Assembly: GCA_900545215.1 (NCBI GenBank)
Contig: UQXW01000062.1
Location: forward strand, 1-10,518
Source: an uncultured Bacteroidota bacterium
GTDB lineage: Bacteria; Bacteroidota; Bacteroidia; Bacteroidales; P3
Length of the DNA stretch: 10,518 nt
Direction of reading: 5' to 3'
In this document: piece by piece, positions 1 through 7,442 of the stretch
Layout: each line of letters begins with the position of its first letter
How positions within the stretch are numbered: the stretch's first letter is position 1
Position numbers and translations under genes: made by a program
The notes under the pieces: generated by a model
Seen by the model: the letters and a program-made list of their open reading frames with translations, nothing else
What the model was told of the DNA's origin: nothing
Databases searched by the model: none

Positions 1-245
1 TGGAGGCAGTCCTTCTTGTTTTTATAGGCTGTTTTTATCAACTGCACGGACCTTTCCCTGCCTGCCGTTATCGGCAAGACGACCCCCGGAAAGAACACAT
101 TACCCCTTAACGGCAATATGGGCAAATTTTCCGGCATATCCGTAACTGTCAAATCTTTTGTATCTTCCTCTGTCAATAAAGGTATGATTTCGGTATCCCC
201 GTCCCCCATCAACCGTGTCAAATCAATCAAATCTTTATTCAACAT
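1..245 (-). CDS. lon: Lon protease (endopeptidase La), N-terminal fragment
   Basis: The reverse strand from the ATG at 245 is open for 81 codons to the window edge. It translates as a short acidic lead (MLNKDLIDLTRLMGDGDTE) and then LPILPLRGNVFFPGVVLPIT at about residues 42-61, followed by GRERSVQLIKTAY. This is the opening of the Lon substrate-recognition (LAN/PUA-like) domain; in the family the motif is LPxLPLRxxVxFPGxVxP. Lon is the cytoplasmic ATP-dependent serine protease that degrades misfolded and regulatory proteins. Its AAA+ and Ser-Lys protease domains lie outside the window. The ATG is 6 nt after the stop of the GlmU-like gene, so the two are probably co-transcribed. The extra residues before the domain are usual for Bacteroidetes Lon. 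The identification rests only on the N-terminal domain, but that motif is distinctive. Confidence 0.9.
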   Translation of the reverse strand, partial: MLNKDLIDLTRLMGDGDTEIIPLLTEEDTKDLTVTDMPENLPILPLRGNVFFPGVVLPITAGRERSVQLIKTAYKNKKDCL

Positions 246-251
246 CGCGTT

Positions 252-1430
252 TTATCTTAGTTTCTTGTTCTTCAACGTACTTCTATATACGTGTAGCAGT
301 ATTCTTTTATCGATGTCGCTCATCTCTATACCTCTTCTCGCCTCCATCTTCTCTGCCACTTCTATTGCTTTATCGGGTTCGAATGTTTTCATGCCGCTCG
401 GACCGCCCCAAGCAAACGATGGTACATAATTTCTTTGGTAACCGTGTCCGAAAATATTGGAACTTACGCCTATCACCGTACCTGTATTGAACATGGTATT
501 GATTCCGCATTTCGAATGGTCGCCCATGATTGTTCCGCAAAAAGTCTGACCGGTAGGAACAAACGTATTCTTCTCTATGCTCCATAATCTGACTTCTTCG
601 TATGTGTTCTTCAAATTCGAGGCATTTGTATCAGCCCCTATGTTGCACCATTCTCCTATCACGGAATTGCCGATAAAGCCATCGTGAGCTTTATTGCTGT
701 AACCGAAAATAACGACATTCGCCAACTCGCCCCCCACTTTCACGTATGGTCCGAGAGTCGTCGCTCCGTAAATCTTGGCACTAAGTTTAAGTACGGAATG
801 TTCGCACATGGCAAAAGGGCCTCTTACGACACTGTTCTCCATTATCTCGGCATCTTTACCTATGTATATCGGTCCTTCTTTTGCGTTCAAAGTTGCACAT
901 TCGACAACCGCTCCCTCTTCGACGAAGATATTTTCCGGAGCGAAAACTCGATTGGTGTCGCTCAATACAGCACTCTTGCGACCTTTCGTTATCAACTCGA
1001 AGTCTTCCCTCAATGCTCTGTCGTTGAAGACGAATATATCCCACGGGTTTATTATCTTGATGAAGTCTTCCTCCGTCTTTATCATTTCGGAATTGTCCTC
1101 TTCCGACATAAACTCGTCTTTGGTTTTGAACATTGCCACAATGTTTTCACCGCAAACAAGGGTTTGTCCCGTCTTCAAGGCTTTCACCTGCTTGACCAAA
1201 GCCGGTGTCGGACAAACGGAACCGTTTATCAACATCATTGCATCAGACAATTCGGAAGGATACTTTACAGTAAGATAGTCTTCGGTCATTGTCGAAGTCT
1301 TTTCTCCCAAATAACGTTCCCACTTCTCTCTTATGGTCAATATTCCGACCCTTATATCACATACAGGTCTTATATAAGTTAGCGGTTTCAATGATTCGCG
1401 TGATACATCGTCAAAAAGAATGTAGTTCAT
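252..1430 (-). CDS. GlmU-like putative sugar nucleotidyltransferase with left-handed beta-helix domain
   Basis: This 392-residue protein begins MNYILFDDVSRESLKPLTYI. It belongs to the Bacteroidetes GlmU-like family, annotated as putative UDP-GlcNAc diphosphorylase or glucose-1-phosphate thymidylyltransferase. The N-terminal half (about 1-160) occupies the nucleotidyltransferase position but shows no classical GxGTRM-type nucleotide-binding loop. The part from about 165 to 335 has hexapeptide-like left-handed beta-helix repeats, including GNSVIGEWCNIGADTNASNLKNTY (254-277 in part), a family signature. By homology it acts in the cytoplasm on a sugar phosphate for cell-envelope precursors; the exact substrate cannot be read from the sequence. 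An upstream ATG at 1460 would add ten residues, but the promoter box at 1478-1485 puts the transcript start near 1470. The ATG at 1430 leaves a normal leader and matches the usual family N-terminus. Lon follows 6 nt downstream. Confidence 0.86.
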   Translation of the reverse strand: MNYILFDDVSRESLKPLTYIRPVCDIRVGILTIREKWERYLGEKTSTMTEDYLTVKYPSELSDAMMLINGSVCPTPALVKQVKALKTGQTLVCGENIVAMFKTKDEFMSEEDNSEMIKTEEDFIKIINPWDIFVFNDRALREDFELITKGRKSAVLSDTNRVFAPENIFVEEGAVVECATLNAKEGPIYIGKDAEIMENSVVRGPFAMCEHSVLKLSAKIYGATTLGPYVKVGGELANVVIFGYSNKAHDGFIGNSVIGEWCNIGADTNASNLKNTYEEVRLWSIEKNTFVPTGQTFCGTIMGDHSKCGINTMFNTGTVIGVSSNIFGHGYQRNYVPSFAWGGPSGMKTFEPDKAIEVAEKMEARRGIEMSDIDKRILLHVYRSTLKNKKLR

Positions 1431-1477
1431 AGTTTTCAATGGTTTTGTTGTTCGTATCAATATATCAATAAACGATA

Positions 1478-1508
1478 CAAAGATACAACTTTATTGCCAA
1501 CTAACAAA
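1478..1508 (-). promoter_or_regulatory. Bacteroidetes-type promoter of the GlmU-like gene and lon
   Basis: On the minus strand TATCTTTG (1485-1478) matches the Bacteroidetes -7 consensus TAnnTTTG. A TTTG at 1508-1505 lies 19 nt upstream of it, the expected spacing for the -33 element. The predicted transcript start near 1470 leaves about 40 nt before the ATG at 1430. The promoter sits between the rpmE2 terminator and the gene, so this gene pair appears to be transcribed independently. Confidence 0.72.
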
Positions 1509-1510
1509 TA

Positions 1511-1545
1511 AAAAAGCGTTCTGTTTTGAATGCAGAACGCTTTTT
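1511..1545 (-). terminator. Intrinsic terminator of rpmE2
   Basis: AAAAAGCGTTCTG (1511-1523) and CAGAACGCTTTTT (1533-1545) form a perfect 13-bp stem around a 9-nt loop. The A-run on one side and T-run on the other make it usable in both directions. It begins 25 nt past the stop codon of rpmE2 on the minus strand, so it most likely ends that transcript. Confidence 0.88.
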
Positions 1546-1570
1546 GCTTTCAATCGATGTTACAATCGAC

Positions 1571-1831
1571 TTATTTCAAGTTGGTTTTACGATTTTTGTA
1601 TTTGTTCATGAACTTATCCACACGTCCTGCCGTATCGACAAGTTTCACTTTACCCGTAAAGAACGGGTGAGAAGTATTCGAGATTTCCATCTTTATCAAC
1701 GGATACTTTACTCCGTCTATTTCAATCTCGTCTTTAGAATCTGCACAACTCCTTGTTATGAAGTATTCCTCGTTAGACATGTCTTTGAAGACACATAGTC
1801 TGTAATTTTCAGGATGAATTCCTTTTTTCAT
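1571..1831 (-). CDS. rpmE2: 50S ribosomal protein L31 type B
   Basis: This 86-residue protein begins MKKGIHPENYRLCVFKDMSN and contains PLIKMEISNTSHPFFTGKVK and LVDTAGRVDKFMNKY, the hallmarks of type B L31. L31 sits on the 50S subunit at the bridge to the 30S head. The paired Cys motif that binds zinc in type A L31 is absent; the only cysteines are C13 and C29. This is therefore the zinc-independent form, the usual one in Bacteroidetes. The length is normal for the type. The gene has its own promoter box at 1921-1914 and a strong terminator downstream, so it appears monocistronic. No strong Shine-Dalgarno is seen. Confidence 0.96.
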   Translation of the reverse strand: MKKGIHPENYRLCVFKDMSNEEYFITRSCADSKDEIEIDGVKYPLIKMEISNTSHPFFTGKVKLVDTAGRVDKFMNKYKNRKTNLK

Positions 1832-1913
1832 CTTAGTTCTTTTTTGCCGTTAAGCCCGGTTTCGCCAAACGGATGTTAAACAATATTTTATTTCGCTACT
1901 CGCTTCGAGCGTG

Positions 1914-1946
1914 CAAAGATACGACTTTTTCTTCAAACGGAACAAA
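1914..1946 (-). promoter_or_regulatory. Bacteroidetes-type promoter of rpmE2
   Basis: On the minus strand TATCTTTG (1921-1914) matches TAnnTTTG. A TTTG at 1946-1943 lies 21 nt upstream; a second TTTG at 1937-1934 is only 12 nt away and less likely to be the -33 element. The box falls in the gap after the DUF349 stop at 1954. The predicted leader of about 75 nt has a small CTCG-AAG-CGAG hairpin just after the start site. Confidence 0.68.
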
Positions 1947-1953
1947 TCAGTTC

Positions 1954-3834
1954 TTACTTTTCGTCTTTTTTCTCTACCTCTTCTTTGTTGAGCATTTTCA
2001 ATTTGGCATTCAGCAAAGCAATATCGGCCTTTGCTTTATCCATTTTCTTATCAAACTCTGCTTTCAACAATTCTGCTTGTTTGCTGTGTGCCAAAAAGCC
2101 CAAGTTATTTTCCCATAACAATATGTCGTTCTTCAACTTGTCGATTTGCTCTTTGATTATTCGTTTCTCTCTTGCGAAATTTCCTTTCTTGCCCTCCGCC
2201 TCCAGATACGCTTTGAAATTATTCAGGTTCGACTCCATTGTTTCGGATTGCAACTTCTCGAAGTGTGCATCTATCGCTTTGCGGAACTCAGTCCATAAAC
2301 GTTGCCTTTCGGCAGATGAAATAAAGCCTATTTCCGACCACTGACGTTGAAAATCCTTTATGGTATCAAGATTTTTCTGTTTGTCCTCGGTAAACGAAAA
2401 ATCTTTTACTGCCTGTATCAAGGCTTCTTTCTTTGCTATATTCTCTGCTTCGGAACTTTTCTGTTCTTTGAAATTCTCTGCTTTTCTTTCGAAGAACTTA
2501 TCGCAAGCTGCACGAAAACGTGTCCATAATTTCTCGGATTGCTTTCTTGAAACAGACCCGATGGTTTTCCATTCCTTTTGCAACTCTATCAGTTCAGCCG
2601 TCGCAGCCTTCCAATCCTTTCTTTCCGCAATAGCCTCGGCCTTTACACACAATTCCGTTTTCTTCTCACTGTTTACCTCCTGCTCTGCTTTCATCTTTGC
2701 AAAAGCCTCTTTCTTACGGGCGAAGAATGCATCTATCGGCTTCTTGAATCTGTTCCATATAGACTCGTTTTCCGATTTGGGAACAGTTCCTATGGTTTTC
2801 CAAAGATTGAACAACTCGTTCACCTCATTCGTCATCTCATTCCATTGTTTAACAGTAGAGACTTCATTCTTCAACAACTCTTCCAATTTCTCGCAAAGGG
2901 CTATCTTCGCCAAAAGATTATTGGATTGTTCCTCTTTCACTTTATCGTAATACTCCTGACGACGCTTGTTCACTGCATCGGAAGCATTTTTGAATCTCTC
3001 CCATATTTCATCGCTCTTGTCGGACGGAACAGGACCTATCTCTTTCCATTGCTGATGACACTCCTGAAGCTGTTTGAATGATTCGTTTATCGAACTCTCC
3101 AACATCAAGCCCTCCACTCTTTCACACAAAGCGAGCTTTTCTTCCAGATTTTTCTTCAAGCCCATGTCTCTCAATTCACGGCTTATCTTAACCTTATCGA
3201 AAAACTGCTCTATCAAAAACCTGTAATTCTCCCATAAAGTATTGATTTCCGCTCTTGGAACAGCTCCTATGGCTTTCCATTTCTCCTGAATGGTATTGAA
3301 GTTGTCATAGATCTCTTTCAACGACCCTTCACTCTGCAACAACTCTCTCAATTCCGCCAATACGGCTTGCTTTTTTGCAAGATTATCGATTTTTTCCTTC
3401 TCCTGCTGTTCTATATATCTTTGACGCTTTTCCTTATACGAGACATAAAGCCTGTTGAATTCCTCTTCCGTCTTATCGCTATCTCTTTTAAAATCTTCCT
3501 CTGCACCACCATCAGCCAAAAAGGCTTCCAAACGTTCCTTTCTCATTGCAGAGGTCTTCTCGTTGAACACATTTCTCAAAACACCGGCTTTCGATTTCAA
3601 AGCAGAAAAATCGCCTGCATCGCATAATCGCCTCATCTGTTCGACGATTTCTTCCCTCGTCAAAGCCTCCGCCTTCTTTGTCAACTCTTCCACGGTCTCC
3701 TGCGGAGCAACCTCTTCTTCTGTTTCGACAGCCAATATCTCTGCCACTTCATCGGAACGCTGTTCCTTCTTTTCCTCTTGTTGTTCCTGCTCCTTTTGAG
3801 AAGCGAGGATTTCGGTAGATGTCAAATTATCCAT
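1954..3834 (-). CDS. DUF349 repeat protein, five repeats
   Basis: This 626-residue protein is highly charged and rich in Lys and Glu. It has five clear copies of a unit with the core W-x2-IG-x-(V/I)(P/S)-x6-8-(L/I)W-x2-(F/Y). The cores are at about residues 186-215, 263-290, 345-372, 422-449 and 499-526, spaced 77-82 residues apart. These are DUF349 domains, a helical repeat family of unknown function. A degenerate copy may occupy about 60-145. The N-terminus (1-50) is a Glu/Gln-rich low-complexity tail and the C-terminus (about 550-626) a coiled-coil-like helix. No signal peptide or membrane segment is seen, so it is probably cytoplasmic. The gene is divergent from the B12 operon and has its own promoter and leader. 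The family is common in Bacteroidetes; I cannot assign a function. Confidence 0.9.
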   Translation of the reverse strand: MDNLTSTEILASQKEQEQQEEKKEQRSDEVAEILAVETEEEVAPQETVEELTKKAEALTREEIVEQMRRLCDAGDFSALKSKAGVLRNVFNEKTSAMRKERLEAFLADGGAEEDFKRDSDKTEEEFNRLYVSYKEKRQRYIEQQEKEKIDNLAKKQAVLAELRELLQSEGSLKEIYDNFNTIQEKWKAIGAVPRAEINTLWENYRFLIEQFFDKVKISRELRDMGLKKNLEEKLALCERVEGLMLESSINESFKQLQECHQQWKEIGPVPSDKSDEIWERFKNASDAVNKRRQEYYDKVKEEQSNNLLAKIALCEKLEELLKNEVSTVKQWNEMTNEVNELFNLWKTIGTVPKSENESIWNRFKKPIDAFFARKKEAFAKMKAEQEVNSEKKTELCVKAEAIAERKDWKAATAELIELQKEWKTIGSVSRKQSEKLWTRFRAACDKFFERKAENFKEQKSSEAENIAKKEALIQAVKDFSFTEDKQKNLDTIKDFQRQWSEIGFISSAERQRLWTEFRKAIDAHFEKLQSETMESNLNNFKAYLEAEGKKGNFAREKRIIKEQIDKLKNDILLWENNLGFLAHSKQAELLKAEFDKKMDKAKADIALLNAKLKMLNKEEVEKKDEK

Positions 3835-3863
3835 ATCTTCTTCATTTTGTTAGAATAACCTTC

Positions 3864-3947
3864 CGCCGTTTCGTTGCGACGGAATTTGAAAAGAATTTTT
3901 TGTATTAAAGATCTGTTTTTTCGGTTCGCCGTTTCGTGACGGAAACC
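3864..3947 (-). repeat. Two related hairpins in the DUF349 leader
   Basis: The minus-strand 11-mer ACGAAACGGCG occurs twice, once in each of two hairpins. In the promoter-proximal hairpin, GGTT (3923-3926) pairs with AACC (3944-3947) and CCGT (3929-3932) pairs with ACGG (3939-3942). In the promoter-distal one (3861-3885), TTCCG pairs with CGGAA and CCGT with ACGG. Both lie between the predicted start site (about 3946) and the ATG at 3834, so they would be in the 5' untranslated RNA. Their role is unknown. Confidence 0.5.
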
Positions 3948-3952
3948 AGCTG

Positions 3953-3960
3953 CAAACTTA
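3953..3960 (-). promoter_or_regulatory. Promoter -7 box of the DUF349 gene
   Basis: On the minus strand TAAGTTTG (3960-3953) fits TAnnTTTG. A good -33 TTG at 17-23 nt is not clear; the nearest TTG is about 12 nt away. The transcript would carry a leader of about 110 nt. The box is 63 nt from the oppositely directed btu promoter box, so the two promoters are divergent. Confidence 0.5.
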
Positions 3961-4023
3961 TAACATTTTTTCCAATCGGTGAAAGAAAATCGGAAAAACT
4001 ATCGTCGTATCACGGAAAAGTCA

Positions 4024-4031
4024 TACCTTTG
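4024..4031 (+). promoter_or_regulatory. Promoter -7 box of the btuB-btuG operon
   Basis: TACCTTTG fits the Bacteroidetes TAnnTTTG box. It lies just before the 5' strand of riboswitch helix P1, so transcription would start right at the edge of the aptamer. A canonical -33 TTG is not obvious. Confidence 0.6.
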
Positions 4032-4036
4032 CACTC

Positions 4037-4217
4037 GCAACGGTTCGAGAAGTTACGCTCTGTAACTCTCGATTAAAAGGGAATCGGGTGCAAATCCCGA
4101 ACAGTCCCGCTGCTGTGAGTTCCTAATATCTCTGATGACAAAAAGCCACTGTCCTTTCGGAAAAGAAAGAATGGGAAGGCGTCGTTCGAGGGAATGAGTC
4201 AGAAGACCTGCCGTTGT
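4037..4217 (+). promoter_or_regulatory. Cobalamin (B12) riboswitch aptamer
   Basis: The conserved parts of the cobalamin aptamer appear in order. P1 pairs CAACGG (4038-4043) with CCGTTG (4211-4216). A variable hairpin follows (4046-4072). Then come AAAAGGGAA (4075-4083) and the P3 hairpin TCGGG/CCCGA (4084-4088/4096-4100) with loop TGCAAAT. Next is CAGTCCCGCTGCTGTGAG (4102-4119), and finally the B12 box GTCAGAAGACCTGCC (4198-4212). Known riboswitches of this class bind cobalamins and repress the downstream gene when B12 is plentiful. Here it precedes an outer-membrane receptor and a surface lipoprotein, which points to B12 as their substrate. Confidence 0.94.
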
Positions 4218-4226
4218 TTTGATGTT

Positions 4227-4245
4227 TAACTCTCGAGGAAAGAGT
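4227..4245 (+). promoter_or_regulatory. Riboswitch expression platform around the btuB ribosome-binding region
   Basis: ACTCT (4229-4233) and AGAGT (4241-4245) can form a 5-bp stem whose 7-nt loop holds AGGAA (4236-4240), the only purine-rich Shine-Dalgarno-like sequence before the ATG at 4254. TAACTCTCGA (4227-4236) is an exact copy of 4063-4072, the 3' strand of the aptamer's variable hairpin. The segment CGAGAAGTTA (4046-4055) could therefore pair with either copy. This suggests control of translation by strand exchange; it is inferred from base pairing only. Confidence 0.5.
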
Positions 4246-4253
4246 AAAAATAT

Positions 4254-6245
4254 ATGATTGCAAAAAGGATTTTAATCGCAAGTTCGGTATTGTTATATTG
4301 TTTTGTCTCATTCGGGCAAGACAGTTTGAAGACTGTCCGTTTGGATAATGTCGATATCGTTGCCACCTCCCTTAAAGAAGAAAACAGACAAACAAGCGGA
4401 GACGCATTAAAAGCCGAACAACTCGACAAAGTCTCATTCAATTCGGCAGGCGATGCGGCAAAATTCCTCTCAGGAGTAACAGTAAAGGATTATGGCGGCA
4501 TCGGAGGATTGAAAACCGTCTCCGTCAGAGGTCTCGGTTCGATGCACACAAATGTAATCTACGACGGACTAAGCATAAACAACGCACAAAACGGACAAAT
4601 CGACCTATCGAAATTCGGAACCGACAACATCAACGAATTATCGCTGAGCAACGGCAATCGCATACAACGAATGCAAACCGCCAAAAGCCTATCTTCCGCA
4701 AACGTCCTTGTTATCGAAAGCCGGAAACCATATTTTGAAAAAGGGAAAAATACCGATGGTTATGCCTCTTTGGGAACAGGCAGTTTCAAACTCGGAACAT
4801 TCACCGTAATGCTCAATCATAAATTCAGCAATAAAGTAAGCACGAATATATATACCGACATCGTTTCGAGCAAAGGCGAATACCCATATACGCTTCACTA
4901 TGGTTTTTCCGCCAATGACAGCACATCAAAAGAGAAAAGACAAAACAATTCTTTCTTCTCTGCTCAAGCGGAAGCCAATCTGTTCTACGACATAAACACT
5001 CGCAGTTCTCTACGCACCAAGGCTTATTTCTACTATTCCGACAAAGGCTTACCGGGTCCCACAACCTTGTATTACCAGAACTCGAAACAACACCTGTGGG
5101 ATAAAGATGCCTTTCTGCAAAGCGTGTATAAACTAAGAATAAACGATTTCTTCGACTATAAAACCCATGTCAAGCTATCCTATTCGCATACACGATATTA
5201 CGACCCTCTTTACAACAATGCACAAGGCTTCCAAGACGACAGATACACACAAAACGAAGCTTATTGGAATAATATAATCTCTTGGCACAAGGGAAACAAA
5301 GCAAGTCTCACTTTGACAAACGACCTGATTGCCTCGAAGTTGAAAGCACGAAACAATTACAGTTTCGACCCTTCGAGATTCAGCACGCTCACAGCCATTA
5401 TCGCAGCATATAAATATAAGGTGTTGCTCTTCGACTTCAACATCCTGCATACATATACCAAAGACGAAGCCGGACGCAACCAAGCCTTTTCCTCACAAAA
5501 CCACCTCAGCCCATTTTTCAGCGTAGGCGTAAAGACAAAATACTTTGAAGCAAGCGTATTCTATAAGGACATCTTCCGTCTGCCGACTTTCAACGACCTA
5601 TACTACAACGCCGTCGGAGAAGTAAACCTGAAACCCGAGAAAACAAAGCAATACAACCTGCATTTGGCAGCACAATACGGTTTCGGAGAAATAAGCACCC
5701 ACGATTTTCTGTTGAGTGCAGACCTGTACCACAACTCCGTTACCGACAAAATAGTAGCCGTTCCGAGAAACAACCTTTTCATTTGGAGCATGGTCAACTA
5801 TGGCAAGGTACGCATTGACGGCTTAGAGGTGAAAGCCGCGTGGAAACATGAACGTATTCTGTTCGGTCGCGATTTCGGCATATCCGCAAACCTGACTTAC
5901 AACCATTCTTACGCCATAGACAACGACCCGAACAGCAATTCATATAAAAACCAAATACAATACACCCCGTTGAACAGCGGTAACGCCATTTTGAGTTTGG
6001 ACTTTGACAAGCTCAATCTCAGTTATACCGGAACATACGTTGGAATACGATATACCAACAACCAAAACTCCCCTCGCAACAGCCTTCCCGCATACAGCGA
6101 ACACTGTCTTTCACTCTCATTCACATATAAACACATCAACATAAAACTAAGTTGCAACAACTTCACCAACTCACAATACGAAGTAATCAAATCCTACCCT
6201 ATGCCGGGCAGACAATGGATAATCAATTTCAAGTATAAATTCTAA
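4254..6245 (+). CDS. btuB: BtuB-type TonB-dependent vitamin B12 outer-membrane receptor
   Basis: This 663-residue protein has a signal peptide (about 1-21, ending VSFG) and a TonB-box-like stretch (LDNVDIVAT, 30-38). A plug domain follows at about 50-155, with GVTVKDYGGIGGLKTVSVRG (74-93) and VIYDGLSINNAQNG, typical of TonB receptors. The rest alternates aromatic and polar residues as expected for the 22-strand beta-barrel and ends in FKYKF, a C-terminal aromatic typical of outer-membrane proteins. It lacks the N-terminal carboxypeptidase-regulatory-like domain of SusC proteins, so it resembles a compact BtuB-type receptor. It would import corrinoids across the outer membrane using energy from TonB-ExbBD. 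The cobalamin riboswitch directly upstream is the main support for the substrate. The btuG-like gene starts 11 nt after its stop. Confidence 0.9.
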   Translation: MIAKRILIASSVLLYCFVSFGQDSLKTVRLDNVDIVATSLKEENRQTSGDALKAEQLDKVSFNSAGDAAKFLSGVTVKDYGGIGGLKTVSVRGLGSMHTNVIYDGLSINNAQNGQIDLSKFGTDNINELSLSNGNRIQRMQTAKSLSSANVLVIESRKPYFEKGKNTDGYASLGTGSFKLGTFTVMLNHKFSNKVSTNIYTDIVSSKGEYPYTLHYGFSANDSTSKEKRQNNSFFSAQAEANLFYDINTRSSLRTKAYFYYSDKGLPGPTTLYYQNSKQHLWDKDAFLQSVYKLRINDFFDYKTHVKLSYSHTRYYDPLYNNAQGFQDDRYTQNEAYWNNIISWHKGNKASLTLTNDLIASKLKARNNYSFDPSRFSTLTAIIAAYKYKVLLFDFNILHTYTKDEAGRNQAFSSQNHLSPFFSVGVKTKYFEASVFYKDIFRLPTFNDLYYNAVGEVNLKPEKTKQYNLHLAAQYGFGEISTHDFLLSADLYHNSVTDKIVAVPRNNLFIWSMVNYGKVRIDGLEVKAAWKHERILFGRDFGISANLTYNHSYAIDNDPNSNSYKNQIQYTPLNSGNAILSLDFDKLNLSYTGTYVGIRYTNNQNSPRNSLPAYSEHCLSLSFTYKHINIKLSCNNFTNSQYEVIKSYPMPGRQWIINFKYKF

Positions 6246-6256
6246 CAATCAAAAAG

Positions 6257-7360
6257 ATGAAAAGAACAAACAAACTCTCGCTCTTTGCAACAATGCTTAT
6301 GATGGCATGTGCAAGCATGATGTTTTATTCCTGTAACGAAGACCCCGATGAAAACGAACCTTCTAACAACGCATTTGAAAAAGGCTATTACGTATTGTGC
6401 GAAGGCTTATGGGGAAGGAACAATTCCTCTCTCGACTTTTTCAGTTCGGAAAAGCAAACAACGACAATAGACCTTTTCACCGAAGTGAACAATGCCGGTT
6501 TGGGCGAAACAGCCAACGACATGATAGAAGCCGAAGGCAAACTCTTCATTGCCGTCAATGGTTCCAACTGCGTCATGGTGGTCAACAAGGCAGATTGCAA
6601 ACGCTTAGCACTTATTCCGATAACAGCAGGAGAAAACCCTCAACCGCGTTGCTTGGCTTATTATAACGGAAGAATATATCTAACATGCTTCGACGGCACC
6701 ATATACAAGATAAACGCTTCGACTTACAAAATAGAAAAAACAGCAAAAACACAAGGACGCAATCCCGAAGCCATAGCAGTCTGCAACGGTAAACTCTTCG
6801 TAGCAAACACCGGAGGTTTGGATCACCCGAACTTCGACAGTACCATATCGGTAATAAATCCCGATGATTTGAGCCTGCTTCACAAAATAGAAGGATTGCT
6901 CAACCCCGGAGCGATAAAAGTAAGCGGCAATCACGTCTTCGTTCAGGCACGAGGCATTTACGATTACAGTGCCGGAAGTTACAGCAATGCCGAATTGGCA
7001 AAGATAAACGCCACAACATATAAAATAGAAGAACGCATTCCATTCATCGCAAACGCATACGAATTGGTCGGAAATAAAATCGTATATGCTTACATGGACA
7101 ATTCGATGAAGAATTACATATACAGCATACCGACCGACAACCTCGCCTCAAGCCCGCAAACCTTCATCAGCACCGACACCGGCGAGCCAAGCAAACTCAA
7201 ATCCGTCTATAACATCAACGCCGACAACGAACACATCTACATAACAGACGCAAAAGACTACCAAACCAACGGAGAGTGCTTTGTCTTCAATCGCAATGGC
7301 ACTTTAGAATGCAAATTCGAGACATTCATCAACCCGAAGAAAGTAACAGCCCTGCAATAA
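6257..7360 (+). CDS. btuG: BtuG-like surface lipoprotein, beta-propeller, B12 capture
   Basis: This 367-residue protein has a lipoprotein signal peptide ending FYSC; the lipidated Cys would be C26, although C18 (MMAC) is a weaker alternative. NEDPDENEP follows C26, an acidic run like the Bacteroidetes export signal that sends lipoproteins to the cell surface. The body has recurring propeller-like units (GKLFIAVNGSNCVMVVN, GRIYLTCFDGTIYKINASTY, GKLFVANTG, NPDDLSLLHKIEG), as in YncE/DUF5074-type proteins. In Bacteroides, BtuG is a seven-bladed surface propeller that binds B12 very tightly and passes it to BtuB. The same build, position after btuB and riboswitch control support that role here. 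The assignment is by architecture and context; direct B12-binding residues were not identified. Confidence 0.82.
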   Translation: MKRTNKLSLFATMLMMACASMMFYSCNEDPDENEPSNNAFEKGYYVLCEGLWGRNNSSLDFFSSEKQTTTIDLFTEVNNAGLGETANDMIEAEGKLFIAVNGSNCVMVVNKADCKRLALIPITAGENPQPRCLAYYNGRIYLTCFDGTIYKINASTYKIEKTAKTQGRNPEAIAVCNGKLFVANTGGLDHPNFDSTISVINPDDLSLLHKIEGLLNPGAIKVSGNHVFVQARGIYDYSAGSYSNAELAKINATTYKIEERIPFIANAYELVGNKIVYAYMDNSMKNYIYSIPTDNLASSPQTFISTDTGEPSKLKSVYNINADNEHIYITDAKDYQTNGECFVFNRNGTLECKFETFINPKKVTALQ

Positions 7361-7396
7361 GGCTCGATTATTGCATTTTCCATATATCAGAAGTGT

Positions 7397-7442
7397 GTAT
7401 CCTCTTACAAAGACTGTTGAGAAACAGCCTGCAAGAGGATAC
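7397..7442 (+). terminator. Hairpin terminator of the btu operon
   Basis: GTATCCTCTT (7397-7406) and AAGAGGATAC (7433-7442) form a perfect 10-bp stem. Inside it CTGTT (7414-7418) and AACAG (7423-7427) form a second stem on a GAGA loop. It starts 37 nt after the btuG stop. The following run (TTAGTTTTA) is only moderately T-rich, so termination may be less than complete. Confidence 0.7.

Noticed and set aside
684..1382. A 232-codon plus-strand open frame inside the GlmU-like gene
   Set aside because: It lies entirely antisense to a well-supported gene and its translation shows no domain or motif; it is a shadow of the real frame.
2360..2950. Long plus-strand frames rich in Ser and Phe opposite the DUF349 gene
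   Set aside because: They are the complement of Lys/Glu-rich coding sequence, which gives Ser/Phe/Leu-rich shadows; no start signals or homology.
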